Shown here: positions 19,001 to 30,687 of the stretch, piece by piece
Layout of the letters: each line of letters starts with the position of its first letter
Numbering within the stretch: the first letter of the stretch is position 1
Assembly (NCBI GenBank): GCA_947650285.1
Contig: CANTFL010000641.1
Span: 1 to 64,000, forward strand
Source: Hyaloperonospora brassicae
Taxonomy: Eukaryota > Oomycota > Peronosporomycetes > Peronosporales > Peronosporaceae
Reading direction: 5' to 3'
DNA: 64,000 nucleotides
The notes under the pieces: model-generated
What the model saw: the letters and a program-made list of their open reading frames with translations, nothing else
Databases searched by the model: none
Told to the model about the DNA's origin: nothing
Translations under genes and position numbers: made by a program

Positions 19001-20551
19001 CTATCTCGTCCTGGAGAAGTCTGGCGAGGCGGTCGGTCGTGCGCCTGTGCGCTTTGAATCGGACGCGCGACTGCTTCCCAGCATCGGCACAACGCCCTGA
19101 CCTCGGAGCTCAATCATGGGGCAGTCAAACATCTTTACGCAGCTCGACTTGGCCTGTGAGGACAAAGCTGTGTCCTGACTCACTCGACTGCTGGCGCTCA
19201 TGCTCGGCGTTGACGACGATCCAGAGACTGACGAGTACATTGACATCTTGTCGTCTCCGTGTCCGTCAAACGACTCGTAGACCGCCGCAGCAGGCTGCTT
19301 CCTCTGGCTGCAAGGGCCGCGGTAGGCATTAGCCTGCGCGTGTCGTTGCGTTGGCCTGTAGCCACTGCTGTTGCTCTCACTGCCGCCGCTCCAGTCCCCC
19401 TCTTCCGTCTCGTCGAACGTCCTCGTGACCGTGAGCTCAGGTTTGCACGCCACCGAGTGCTCCATCGACGAACTGTCGAGGAACTTGCACAGCACTTGGA
19501 ACCAACGCGCCCATTCCCGAGGCACGAGAGCTCGAAGTTCCTCGCGTCGGGGCGCACCTTCCGAGTCGACGCCGATGATGTGGAACGAGTCGTTCTTGTC
19601 CGTGAGCGTCACGCGCAGGACCTGGTACCGCTGCTCGAGTCGACCGTTCACTGTGTCTTCGCTCGCATAAAGGCACAAGCTGTCGTCGCTCTTGAAGAGA
19701 CAGTAGAACGGTTTCCACCGCTTGAGCACCAGTCCTTTGCGCTTCTCGAGCCAGCCACACTGAACCACAGCAGTCACCTCCTTCTTCTTTGCCAGTGGGA
19801 ACCCCGACGAGGCCGCCGTAGAGCTCAGGTGAAAAGTGCCGCGATACACACAGTCCAAAGGTGGCGGACGCGCAGCGACACTTGTCCGTCGCAGCGCTTT
19901 CTTGTCGAACGAGTGGGGTCGCTGGCGGTCGAACTCTTTGCTCGCGCTAATTGTCCGTGCACTGCCCATGCTGCAGCTCAGGGGATTGAGCTTTGCCCTG
20001 TCGTCGTTGTAATACGACAGACTGTAGTCAACGTGGCGATTGTTTTTCTTCATAGCAGCAGTAGCAGTTGCAGTACTTGCAGTAGTAGTAGTAGTAGTAG
20101 TAGTAGTAGCAGTAGTGAACGGGTCAATATGATCGACAGTGCTGTATCGCGACCCACGAGAGCCCCAGCCACTCGATGGCGTCTGCACAGCCTCGTCTCG
20201 GCGCTCGCTGTTTTCCATTTGCCGTCGCACAGAGGCGGTCGTGAAGCTGCTAAAGTCAAAGCCACGTGCTGCGTCGGAAGTACCGTTCGGACACGTGGCG
20301 TGCACGTCAATGCAGTCGCGCAGAAAAGTGTCCACGTCAAAGGCCTCGCAGCAGTCCAAACGTGCGTCGTGGCTCGCAGTGGGTGTCGAGCTCCACCCGA
20401 AATCCGCCACCGAGTCGGACGACGCAGTTCTTCTTGTCGGACGTTGAATCGACTGCTGCAGCGATGGCGACAGAAGCTGCAGTCCACTTGGTCCCTTCTC
20501 AGTGTCCACCAATTCTTCCTGAGACATTGGCTGGGTCCGAGTTCCAGGCAT
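19001..20551 (-). CDS. PH-domain protein, 516 aa
   Basis: One pleckstrin-homology domain lies at about residues 262-358 (VVQCGWLEKRKGLVLKRW, then FYCLFKSDDSLCLYAS, ending EWARWFQVLCKFL with the conserved helix Trp350). It probably binds phosphoinositides or a protein partner at membranes. The rest is low-complexity: a Ser/Thr-rich N-terminus with a polythreonine run (about 147-166) and a Ser-rich C-terminal tail. No catalytic domain is seen, so it may be an adaptor. A second Met (MSQEELVD, residue 9) is an alternative start. No intron is seen. It is convergent with the peroxiredoxin gene. Confidence 0.85.
   Translation of the reverse strand: MPGTRTQPMSQEELVDTEKGPSGLQLLSPSLQQSIQRPTRRTASSDSVADFGWSSTPTASHDARLDCCEAFDVDTFLRDCIDVHATCPNGTSDAARGFDFSSFTTASVRRQMENSERRDEAVQTPSSGWGSRGSRYSTVDHIDPFTTATTTTTTTTTASTATATAAMKKNNRHVDYSLSYYNDDRAKLNPLSCSMGSARTISASKEFDRQRPHSFDKKALRRTSVAARPPPLDCVYRGTFHLSSTAASSGFPLAKKKEVTAVVQCGWLEKRKGLVLKRWKPFYCLFKSDDSLCLYASEDTVNGRLEQRYQVLRVTLTDKNDSFHIIGVDSEGAPRREELRALVPREWARWFQVLCKFLDSSSMEHSVACKPELTVTRTFDETEEGDWSGGSESNSSGYRPTQRHAQANAYRGPCSQRKQPAAAVYESFDGHGDDKMSMYSSVSGSSSTPSMSASSRVSQDTALSSQAKSSCVKMFDCPMIELRGQGVVPMLGSSRASDSKRTGARPTASPDFSRTR
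20074..20114. repeat. Trinucleotide microsatellite inside PH-domain gene
   Basis: A run of AGT units on the plus strand encodes the polythreonine stretch on the minus strand. It is likely length-polymorphic. Confidence 0.85.
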
Positions 20552-21385
20552 GTCGACGAGCTATACGTTCGACAAGTATGTGTTCTGCTAGTCGCGTGGG
20601 GTGGACTGTAAGGTGCACTCGACCACACTGTTATCGCTTGCTACAGATAGAACACCGCCCAACTACGAGGATACGCACGGCGAGTTCGAGTACGCTGTAG
20701 TAGACAGCAAGTCAAGTCAAGTTGTTGCTGTTAGTTGCCTTGTTCGACCGATTCGTGTCGCTCGGCCGCTCGTTTCGAGGTGTCGCCGATGTTCAGTACA
20801 AATAAGCAGTGAGCACGACAATGAAGAACTGAGACGCTCGCGGTGTGTTGCTCGGCGTGGCCTTTATTCAAGAGAAACAGACGACCACATGAGCCCGGTA
20901 AGAATCAATGGGCCGTGAGCAGCTGGCGATAAAGGTCGAATCGAAATGGTAGCAGCTGACCGCTTGTTCTGTGGAGGTCGCGCGCGAGGAGGGGCAGTCT
21001 GATGAAAAAGCTGGCCGCGATCCTTAGTGCGACGCGACCACTACCAGCAACAGCACCACCACATTGGCTTCGCTCACACGCTGTATGGAGCACGAGCGCT
21101 ATGTATGGAGAGGCCATCACTTCTACAGAGACTGTCGTGTAGAAACAGCGCCGGGTGTCCATGAATGACGATACATGTAGCTCACGCGCGTCACATCTCG
21201 ACATTGTGTCTCGGGAGTGGGTTTGTAAGAGCCCATACTATGCGAAGTCCAACGATCTGACTCGACTCGCAGGCACAAGTGGCATAGAGACTGTTGCTAC
21301 ACGGTCAAATAGCGACCAAAGCTGCAAGCCGATCGAATCGCAGACTCCTGACGAACGCTGCTTTGCGAGAGAGATTCATGACTAT
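20552..21385. other. Intergenic, no gene seen
   Basis: Upstream side of the PH-domain gene. Several short frames on both strands without domains or shared codon pattern. Confidence 0.5.
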
Positions 21386-22133
21386 CTATTGCACATGATG
21401 GTTACGCGCTAGAAGTCTGAAATCTTCTAAGCCTAGAATACAGCGCCGGTCGCGGGGTGGATCAAGGCACCCCTCTAGTGGTAGCGAAACTCCGCTAGCC
21501 TCAAGAGTAAAAAGTTCAAGGGAGGCATGTAAACGAGCCCCTCGAAGAACTGTCGACGCCCCTCTATGCTCACGCATAGCCAAGGCCGTTAATTGACGGA
21601 CGCCGGTTGTCCAGAAATGGGCGACACTTTGAGCCGTCGTAGACTGCACGCCTCTGAACACGGCATCGTTGCGCTCGCTCCATAAATGCGTAATGCAAAC
21701 GGAACACATTAAAAACCAAATCCGTCGCCACACCTTTTCCCCCGCTGCGGCATCATCGTGAAACCGCTCGAGCAACCGAGACCGCTGAAACGCCGGGATC
21801 GCCGGAGCCTGTCGATTCGCACAGTTGCTGAGACAACTATGGACTACCGCACTCGACACAGAAGCGCCGATCCAATGGCTGATGAACTTCGCCCAGCACG
21901 CGAACGCTGCTTTGCTGTAAAGGGCCTCGCGGGAACTTTAATCGATAAGCCGAAGCGATGTGTCGTGGCCAACTATGCCTGACGTTCACGTACGCATCTT
22001 TTGCATACCCCTCCACCATCTTCGCACGCAAGTTGTTTACGCACGATATTGAAGAACAGCGCAGTAGAGTGTGGGCCTCTATGCGGTGGATGCAATCACA
22101 AACACACGGCTTCTGGCTATCAAGCGCAGTCAC
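21386..22133 (-). mobile_element. Fragment of a non-LTR (L1-like) retrotransposon, C-terminal end
   Basis: A 157-codon minus-strand frame (21386-21859) reads VWRRIWFLMCSVCITHLW then SERNDAVFRG, the 'W--RN--VF' signature near the C-terminus of L1-type ORF2 proteins. An adjacent frame (21837-22133) has a Cys/His cluster (CVCDCIHRIEAHTLLRC) like the zinc-knuckle region just before it. The two are in different frames, so the copy is frameshifted. No RT catalytic core or endonuclease is present nearby. This is a dead 5'-truncated fragment. Confidence 0.5.
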
Positions 22134-22720
22134 ATTCCCATCATAGTGAGCGCAAGAGTGCGTGCTTGCAATAAGGCGCGTGTGGGCTTCTTATGGCCTC
22201 CAGTTACGCGCTCTGTAACCAGTAGTCAGTCGTCGCGACGGTAGGTATCGAGTCCGTGCGCATCCCTTAGTGAACCCGATACTACGAGCTGCGGACATCG
22301 TGCACAGTCCATGAGAAAAGGGTTCCAGAAAAACAGCCTGCGGATCGACCAGGAAAGGTTGAGCGTGTGTGTCACGTTGTTTTCTCTACAGCACTGCATC
22401 TCCATGAAAACGTCCATCTGAACGAGGCAGATGCAGGTGCACCGTGGAAGACTTCAAGTCGATGGAAGTCGCTGCAAAGGTCTGCAGCGTATTCGTTTGT
22501 GGCACATTGTTCAGCCGTAGTGTCTTTTTATCGCTTTGTGTGAATGCAGTTTTTGCAACCTACAGCAGTGGTAAATTACGAGAAATATTCACCCCAGACG
22601 ATTGCTTTGAAAAAAAACACAAAGGTGCAGTCTGTTTGGGAGTCTGTTAGTGTGAACCACCGTAAAAACAAACCATCTATCCGCGCCCCGACAAAAAAGT
22701 ATCCATCGTCTCGGAGCCAC
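22134..22720. other. Intergenic, Tfb2 upstream region
   Basis: May include more LINE debris at its left. The right end is the promoter and leader of the Tfb2 gene. No initiator consensus could be fixed. Confidence 0.5.
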
Positions 22721-24297
22721 ATGGACGCCTTTGACTTCCTCGAGACGCTGCCGACGGCTACGCTCGAGCGTCTATTTGAAGATCCATGGGCGTGCCAAGC
22801 CATTTTCCAAGCACTCCCTCCACTCGCACAGCAGTTTGTCATGCGTCTACTGCCCACGAACGCTGTCGTTCCGCGCAAATTACTGGAACAATGGGTCGTC
22901 CACGAACCTGGAGACGTCGACCGTCTGCCGCCACAATTCCAAGAAGCCATACGTAAACTGGAAGGACTTCGAGTGTTTATCCAGCAGGAAGGAGGTGGAT
23001 ATCGACCACATCCGACGTTCCAGAAGCAGCTCATGGTGAGGCAGACGTGTCCAAGTGCTTGACAATTGTATCGAGATTCTCCAATGTGCTGACAATTCAT
23101 TTCGTTGTTGGATATATTTCTTTCTGTTGGTATTGGATTCGTCGTCTTTGTCGGCAGTACGCGCTAAGTAACTTGGGTGGATCTCCGTGGGAACGTGGCC
23201 GACAATATCTGTCGAAAGATCCGGATAACACGTTCGCCCCAGCCGATTTGGAACGATATGCTCGAGCGAGGTGGGACTCGGTGCTGCATTATATGGTGGG
23301 CTCGACTGCAGTGCAAGAGCCACCGCAGTCAGTTGTGGACATCTTGCTGCGTACTCGCCTCTTGCAAGCTAGTGGCGCGGACTCGCGAGCACTCCATATT
23401 ACCGACACGGGGTATGAGTTTATGCTCAAGGACATTCACGTACAAATGTGGATCTTCATGCTCGAGTACATCCGCACGCTGGACAACACGGGCACACTCA
23501 AGCAAGAGGACATTCTGCAGTTTCTCTTCCAGATCAGCTATTGCCAGACAGGAGGTTTCTATGCCGTCGCGGACCTTACCGAGACACAGCGGCTGCTTCT
23601 GGGCGACTTCATTGACTTTGGCCTGCTCTTCCGCAAGCGCTTGACCTCGGATCGCTTTTACACGACAAGTCTGGCAGTAAACCTGATTTTCGGTGGCTCC
23701 ACGGGTCAAAAGCGAAGCCATGTGAGCCTCACGAGCTCATTTGCGGGCGTGCGCGCTGGACACAAGTCGCAGATCGCAGATCCCCACCAAGCGCCAGCTC
23801 TTGACCACGGCGCCCAGTTGCGCATTGTGGTCGAGACGAATTTCAAGATTTACGCCTATACGACGTCCACGCTCCACGTTGCAATGCTCAGTGTCTTTGC
23901 AGACATTGTGGCCCGATTACCAAATCTCGCCATCGGCTTTATCACGCGCGAGAGTCTGCGCTCAGCTCTCATCCACGGCATCTCTGCGCAACAGATTTAC
24001 GACTTCCTGATGAAGCATGCGCATCCCAAGATGCGCCACAACACGCCAGTGATTCCCGAGAACATTGCGGATCAGATTTACTTGTGGGAGCGCGAGCGCA
24101 ACCGCGTGCAGTTCTTGGCCGGCATCCTCTTTGACGGGTTCAACACCAAAGAAGATTACGAGAGCGTGCGGGAGTACGCGCTGACGCTCAAAGTGCTCAC
24201 GTGGTCGGACCCGATCCACTTTCGCATGTCGATCGCGAGCGCTGGAATCGACAAAGTGCGTCACTACATACAAAATGAGCTCTCGTCTCGAGGGTGA
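22721..24297 (+). CDS. TFIIH core subunit Tfb2/p52 (GTF2H4 family), 484 aa
   Basis: This is a structural subunit of the TFIIH core, which anchors and stimulates the XPB helicase in transcription initiation and nucleotide excision repair. The model joins 22721-23035 to 23158-24297. The 122-bp intron (GTGAGG...GGCAG) is phase 0 and joins QKQLM to YALSNLGG. The N-terminus (FDFLETLPTATLERLFEDPWACQAIFQALP) and the segment LRTRLLQASGADSRALHITDTG follow the family. The C-terminal part (PENIADQIYLWERERNRV, GILFDGF) is the region that binds Tfb5/p8. Length fits the usual 460-510 residues. An upstream in-frame ATG (22544) would add a basic, unconserved leader and was not used. It is tail-to-tail with the kelch gene. 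Confidence 0.95.
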
Positions 24298-24471
24298 ACA
24301 ACACCGTACGATTGCAGCGTGGGTGACAAGTGAAGTATACTTCAAGTGTGTGGTTGATAGATAAGATGGAATAACTTACTAATGCAGCACTCGAATAATG
24401 GTAGCGGCTCCAGTGGCTGGCAAAGGAAGCCCCCAATGCGTCCCGATGCGCAAAGCGAGTGGCTGCTGCTG

Positions 24472-26245
24472 TCATGTGGCCGATGCAAAGCACTCCTTCT
24501 CGTTGGTCGTACTACCGTCATCAGAGTAGCGACTGCGCGGAGACGAAAGAACTGACGAAGTGGGCAGAGCAGACGATGTCGTGTCGAAGAAGCGTTTGTA
24601 GATCGATCCGCATAGCATCATCACTGTACAGAGGGCACACAGATCATCAGACACGTTAGCACTGTATTTCTCTCGCACAACGCCATGACGACATTACCTT
24701 TTGTAGATGTTGATCCGGCGGGCTTTTTTCCATAGAGCTCTGTTGACAAACAAACGAGAACAAGTGCGTCATTTACACAGTCACACGACAAAAACGTGTA
24801 GACCAGTTTCGTACTTGATTCTTCGACCACCTCGTGGTGAAAAGTAGAGTGGCCACACATGCAGCCGACATGGTTCGCCCGCGTCGGCTCTCGGTCATCT
24901 TGCGGACACGGCTCGATCGTCTGCATGCGGTACACGCAGCATCGACCAGGGCGGCACAATTTGCACTTCCCTCGCAACTGTCCCTCCAGGTCGCGCTTGA
25001 ACACTACGTGGTCAATAATGTCCTGCGGAACGCCCTTGAACGTCGTCGTCTCTAGCACAGCGTCCACATTTGCTCGGACGTAGTCCGCACAAATCTCCAG
25101 CAGCGACGGTGGCGTGAGCGCTCCAATGTCGATCGAGTATAAATCCTGCAGTCGATCCGTTCCATCGTAGCCTCCCAGCAGATACATTTTGCTGCTCACA
25201 ACCACCGCCCGGTGAAACGTCCGGCTGCTCGGGATGCTGCCAGCAGTGCAGACTTCGCTCCACGTATTCGTCACCAGGTCGAGACACTGCAAGTCGTTGA
25301 ATCGACTGTGCGTCTTGTCGACGCCGCCAAACACAAACATATTGTTGCCATAGATCACGGCCGTGTGGCGGTACCGATGGGGCGGGCTGCTGCCCTTGGT
25401 CTCCAGCTTGCGCCACTCGTTCGTAATGAAGCTGTACTCGTGCAAGTCATTCAGCGTGTCGCGGCCGTCCCACCCGCCAAAGACAATCAAGCGGTTTGTC
25501 TCGGCGTGCACGACGCCGCTGTGGCCAAACCGTCTCGACGGCGTCGCGCCCAGCGCCTGCAGTCGCTGCCAGCACTGGGCGTGCAGGTCGTAGCCGCAGA
25601 GGTCATTGAACCGGACCGAGCCGTTGTAGCCGCCAAAGATGTAGATGCTCGAGGCGTGCAGCACCATAATGTGGTCCGTGCGAGCTTCGGGTCGGTCGGC
25701 CACGACGCTCGGCATCTGACGCCAGCGCGCGTCGTCAAAGTTAAAGTAGTACAAGTCGTTAAAGTAGTTGCCGTCGCGGCCGTCGTAGCCGCCAAAGATA
25801 AACATGTCGCTCTGGTGGACGACGCCGAGCGCGCCCGAGCGTCGGGGCGGCAGTAGACCGCGCGTCTGGACTTGGGACCACGTGCTCGAGGCCACGTCGA
25901 GCTGGTAGAGGTCCTGTTGCCGTCGTCGACGATCCGTGCCGCCAAACACGTACACGCGGTCCCCTACACGGCGTTCCAGAGCACACACAGTAACGTAAAC
26001 AGGAGCACCGAAACACCTCCTTGCATCACATGGCGCATCGCGGCTCGACAGACACTCGTCGTACCTTTGCTCGAGACAGTGTGGCCCGTGCGTGGACTAT
26101 AGACGTCTCCATGTGGCTGCAGCTTCTCCCACGCACGCACTTCGAGCCGACGGAGGGCTGCGCAGGCGCTGCTGGCGGGCGCAACGGCATCGCACGCTGT
26201 CGACTGGAGGTCCTTCTCGGCGGTTGTGATGGAAAGTATCGCCAT
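24472..26245 (-). CDS. Kelch-repeat protein with Cys-rich C-terminal region, 532 aa
   Basis: Three exons on the minus strand are 26245-26065, 25963-24698 and 24623-24472. Introns are 101 and 74 bp; the second has GTAATG, CTAAC and TACAG. All joins keep frame. Residues about 45-340 form about six kelch repeats (VYVFGG, MFIFGGYDGRDG, IYIFGGYNGS, LIVFGGWDGRD, MFVFGGVDK, MYLLGGYDGTD), predicted to fold as a beta-propeller for protein binding. A helical segment (LLEICADYVRANVDAV, about 347-387) resembles the short LRR/F-box-associated 'C--yv--N' motif. A Cys/His cluster (CKLCRPGRCC to CMCGHSTFHH, about 394-430) may bind zinc. It is probably an adaptor, perhaps for ubiquitination; the partner is unknown. 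An in-frame ATG at 26404 adds 53 unlikely residues. Confidence 0.85.
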
Positions 26246-28628
26246 ACTAAGTCGATGGAAGAGGAGCAGACGGCAAACGCTCGTGCGGGAAAACGCTCGT
26301 GCGGGTGGAGCAGGAGGACGTACGAAGTGTGAGAGGTACAGCCCAAAGGCAGTCGGGTGTCGGGTCGAGTCTACGCAGCTCTCGCTCGAGTCGTCGAATG
26401 CCACGTCTGGACCCGCGGCTTTGGCGGCTCTGTCAACAGCCAGGAGGAGTTTCTCAGAAAGCCGTTATGTTGCACCTCGTGCTCGAGCAGCAGCAGTAGT
26501 GGCAGTGGAAGCAGTGGCTGTACTTCAACGCACGTGCTGTCACCTCGTAGAGTGAAGAGAACGGTTTTTAGACACACGCGCGCGCACACGAATGCGGAAT
26601 GCGCGAGAGTGATGGTCCCCGACGTTTCCCTTTTTGTCGGCAGTGGGATGGACCAGTGCGCACTCACTGCGCGCTCTGAATTGCAAATCCCGCACTGAAG
26701 AGGACCTGCGCGCGCACGCAGTGCGGGCCGTGGCCGTGGCTTCTGTTTTGCCCCGCCGGGCTTTGCTGCCATGCAACCACTACTTGGCTTCACTATGCAC
26801 GCGACTTGAAGTCTCTGTTGCGTGATGTGCTGCTGCGCGACACACAGGTGGTGGAAAGGTCGGCCACATCTGTGACGTGTGTTCACACGCGCGTTGTAAG
26901 GCGGTGGACGCCCCAGCGCCCGTTGTGTTTCTCGCGCAGGTCCCTCCCACACTTACTGGGCTTACGTCCATGGAATTGGGACGGAGGAAGAAGGACTGCG
27001 ATGCTGCGAGACATCTGGACGCATTTTGGGCCGGATCAGTTAGCAGCCCGTAAGAGACCATTTAGGAGTTTTGCAGGTTCAGATGATAAAAAACGGCTGG
27101 CAACGGCAATCGCGGCCGCACGCTGATCCCCTGTCATTACACTGCCAATTGTTCGTGGCTGTAATTTGTATGTAATTCATCACTGCTTCAGTTTATGGAT
27201 TGCTCTGCAGTTTTAGCCGTATACATTACGTCGCTAAAAAGTCGGTATATAGAGATTTTACCTCCACACTTTGAGCAAAAACGTAAGACGCATTTTGGAC
27301 AAGTGGCGCAGCTGAACCGAGAACATGTCGAAAGACTGTTGTCAGTTGACTCGAAGAACAACCACGAGAGTGCGCGAAACTATGTGCGCCGGGCGCTGGC
27401 ACTGTCGAGCACACTGGACACAGCAATATAACGACCTTGACGCGAAGTCGTGATTCGATCGATCATCGTTCGAAGACGCAAAAACGAGGCACGTTATCGA
27501 AATGTTTAGTCGTGGACAAGTCGCGTTTCCCGCGAGTGTGGTAATAAAAGCCAGTCAAACGTGCACATGACTACAGCGTGGACAGTAGCTTTTTGGCCCT
27601 ATCATCATCTGTGGTACCGCTTTCCTGGAACCGCGCCAAGTTCGGGCGAATCGACGATCGATGGAGACACATCACGGATCGTGCGTAGAAGAAGTATCGC
27701 GCCTGACGCCTTGATGCGTCTAATCTGCATTACAATGAACTCTGACCGGAAGGTCATCCTTCCACTGATTCTTTCTCCTAGATTTCTTACGCTCTGCAAG
27801 AAACCAACGTCTATTCGTGACAGATAGGGAGTGCAAGAGTACACCAAACACATGTGCATGCAGCGGTAGACTACCACGTTCGACACGTCAGCTTCACGTG
27901 GTTTGGAAGTGACTGGACGGGTAAGTTTGTTTGCGATCTCTCGGCACACAATGCGGACGACATCATCTTTATTGTCAAGCGCTCATAAAATCCGAGTCAT
28001 TCTTTCACTCTGTTTCGATCGTCGAGCAACGTTAGCAAAAGTCGCCATCCGGCTTTCCGCGCCCGACTCAGAACTTGATACACCATCGAATCGCATGCTT
28101 TCACGCAAATCGACGGCTCGCACTGCTTGTTCGTGCGGTATCGACAAAAGCGCGGTCGAGCGCATGCTTCTTGAGAGGATCGATGGTGCCACCACCCTGG
28201 CCGAAAAATCACAATAACGTCCACCACGAAAAATCCAGTTTACGACAAGACTCGGTTGCGCATACAAAGCGCAAGTCGCGCCGACAGTCTCTCCCACACC
28301 TTCTTTCGAAACTAGACAGTCGCAAAAGAACACTACGGCACGGAAAACGATTCGTACTACCAGCAGCAGCACCAGCAGCAGCAGCGGTAGTCATAGCAGT
28401 CGGAAGCCGTCGTCGTACCAGTAGTCGTCGTCCTATAACGACTAACTGACTGATCGACTGATCGACTGGTCGGCTGACTGACTGGTCGGTCGCTACGAGG
28501 CGTCTGGCGCCCCCTCTCTCCGTGTCTGGAAAAGAACCGAAGAACGCCCCACCCAACCCGAGTAAAAGACACCTCGACCGAGCGTCGATCGACTCCCACC
28601 GCTGACGCCCCCCCCCTCTTCCTTCAGT
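26246..28628. other. Intergenic region, 2.4 kb, no firm gene
   Basis: Contains upstream sequence of the kelch gene at its left. Scattered short frames on both strands (for example 27605-27949 minus) show no domain. A CAG-rich run lies at 28360-28387 and short GACTGATC-like tandem repeats at about 28440-28490, before the secreted-protein gene. Confidence 0.45.
28360..28387. repeat. CAG trinucleotide run
   Basis: An imperfect CAG repeat (CAGCAGCAGCAC then CAGCAGCAG) in noncoding sequence about 240 bp before the secreted-protein gene. Confidence 0.8.
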
Positions 28629-29102
28629 ATGAGGCGGGCCTTGACGCTCGGCGTCCGTCTGGCGACGCTCGCTCTATGCATCCAGTTCGTCCTGATGACG
28701 ACAGCACAGGCCGTGTCGCTCCGTAACGGCACAGCGCCTGGCAGCGGCAGTGGGAGTCCCACCGTCGCGCAGCTCTTGGCTGACGTCCAGACGGCAGTGG
28801 CCGATGACCCGGCGCTGGCCCACATGTTTGACATTGAGAACGCCAGTGAACTGAGCGACGCGGAGCTCACGTCGCTCTTGCGGGACCTCTTGAACACGAG
28901 CGTCTTGGGGTCCGCGAGCGCCAGTGCAAGTGGTAGTGGCAGCGGTTCCGAAGGGTTCGACGGATCGATGGAACGTCGAGAGGACGCGTCGGCCGCGACA
29001 GACCCTACGACGCCGTCGGGTGCGCTCAAGAGCTGCTCACTGTCAGGGACCATAGCCGTCGTGGCGACGGGTGTGGCACTTGGCGTGGCACTGGTGTGGT
29101 AG
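28629..29102 (+). CDS. Small secreted, probably GPI-anchored protein, 157 aa
   Basis: The N-terminus is a clear signal peptide (hydrophobic VRLATLALCIQFVLMTTAQA, cleavage near residue 28). The middle has an NGT sequon, Gly/Ser-rich spacers (GSGSGS, SASASGSGSGS) and an acidic helical segment (FDIENASELSDAELTSLLRD). The C-terminus ends in a short hydrophobic run without a charged tail (GTIAVVATGVALGVALVW), the pattern of a GPI-attachment signal. It is probably a cell-wall or plasma-membrane surface protein. It has no elicitin cysteine pattern (only a few Cys) and no RxLR motif. The start is the only Met before the hydrophobic core. The family is not recognised. Confidence 0.75.
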   Translation: MRRALTLGVRLATLALCIQFVLMTTAQAVSLRNGTAPGSGSGSPTVAQLLADVQTAVADDPALAHMFDIENASELSDAELTSLLRDLLNTSVLGSASASASGSGSGSEGFDGSMERREDASAATDPTTPSGALKSCSLSGTIAVVATGVALGVALVW

Positions 29103-30687
29103 ACTGCCAGGACTAGGGTCGGCAGCACAGCAGATGGGGCAGATGATATGGAAGACGAAGATGCAGAAGCAGAAGCAGAAGAAGAAGAGACGAACTACGG
29201 CACAAACAATGACGGGGCACGTGCAATGGTTTGCTGCTGTACTTCGTTTGGGCGAGTGCGATTCAGTTCTGTCGGCTGTTTTTTCGCCATGTTTCCACGA
29301 CAAGAGGGCTCGTTGTCGTAAAGAGAATGCACGGGTTGTCGTAATACAGGCCTCGAACCAAGTTTAGTTTATTTGAGACCGCGCATTGATGCGAGTGTTT
29401 TATTCGTGAGTTCGTGGGAATTGGCCGTTGGCTGTTGGATGCGATTGCAGGTGTCATGGGCTGCTCTGGTGCTACTGCTGCTGCTCTCTGGTGCTGTGTG
29501 CTCGGCACTGGTTTTGATTCATGCGGAAGGAAGAAAGAATACGAAAAGAAACAGTCGCTGATGATGACAATGCCGTCGAGTCGATGACAAAATTACCGCT
29601 GTCAAAACTCAGTCAACTGGACATGTGGCGAAGGAGGAATTGTCAAAACTGCGTTTGTTTCGTTTTCCTGTGTCGAGTGTTTTGTTTGTTAGGAGCTGAA
29701 GCAGCAGTCGGTTGAAGACACGGAGAACACGTTTGATGTTGCGTTGATCACGTGGACGTGACGGGGCTACAGCAGCTAGCGTAACAACATCGCAGCGGTC
29801 GAAAGGAAAAAACAGCAACATGTAGCATGATACAACTTGCAAAGCAAAGCGACAGATTTGGTAACAAAGAGCATCGACATTGGAAAGCAAGTAAACGTCG
29901 AGACGCTGCATGACCTATCTGCACTACAAACGAAATGAACGCAGAATGGTGGAAACGCCATGTCGAAATAGATGGCAAAAAGGCGATGTTATCTCCGGTC
30001 GACGTGGTCGTTTACACAATCGTGGCGTAACAAAGTCAGCAACCTCTATGTTCGACATCGAAAGGTAGGACCGACGGTGTAAAAAAGAGGTAGTCCACAG
30101 ACTCCAGTGGGGTTCTTGGTTGACATCCGCCAATGCGTTTCGCTACAGCATAGATCAGCCAAAATTGAACAAGAGCTGTGGATTTGTCTCCATACAAATG
30201 CTAGCGATAGTACAAACACGCTTTGTTTTTGCCATCGACGTGACGGCCACACGACCAAAGAGGCTGAACATATCGGCTGCCCTACAACAGACGAAAAGTG
30301 GACGAAAAAATGACAGTAGTGCTCAAACACAATATTTCGAACCTGGAGTAGAGAACAGCGACAACAATTGTGCGAATAGTTACATGTCCAAAGTCAGGAA
30401 GACACGTAGGAACTACCTGCCACATGCTCGAATACCACTACAGAAACCGTTCGTTCGGTCGTGCAGATGCTCGATAGCACAAAGCGGTATTCCGATCAGG
30501 TCAGCGAGAGCTTAACAACTGGAGCACTTGCGCTGTCTGCTTAGGAAGCACAACATGCGTACATGAATGCCGCAAGCCTTAGGCTGCACAAAACCAGAGT
30601 AAAAAATGAGAGTAACTTCATATTGACAAACCCCTATGAATCCGCTTTGGTTTCGATCTCGACGCTCGCACAGCGTTTCTTCCGCTA
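29103..30687. other. Intergenic region, 1.6 kb, no gene seen
   Basis: Convergent region between the secreted protein (+) and the first START/FYVE-like gene (-). Only short frames; AT content rises to the right. Confidence 0.5.

Noticed and set aside
19259..20611. 450-codon plus-strand frame
   Set aside because: Antisense to the PH-domain gene, without recognisable domains.
26371..26952. 193-codon minus-strand frame upstream of the kelch gene
   Set aside because: Low-complexity leucine run, no domain and no splice link to the kelch exons.
27605..27949. 114-codon minus-strand frame
   Set aside because: No motif or homologous feel; it could be chance in a 2.4-kb gap.
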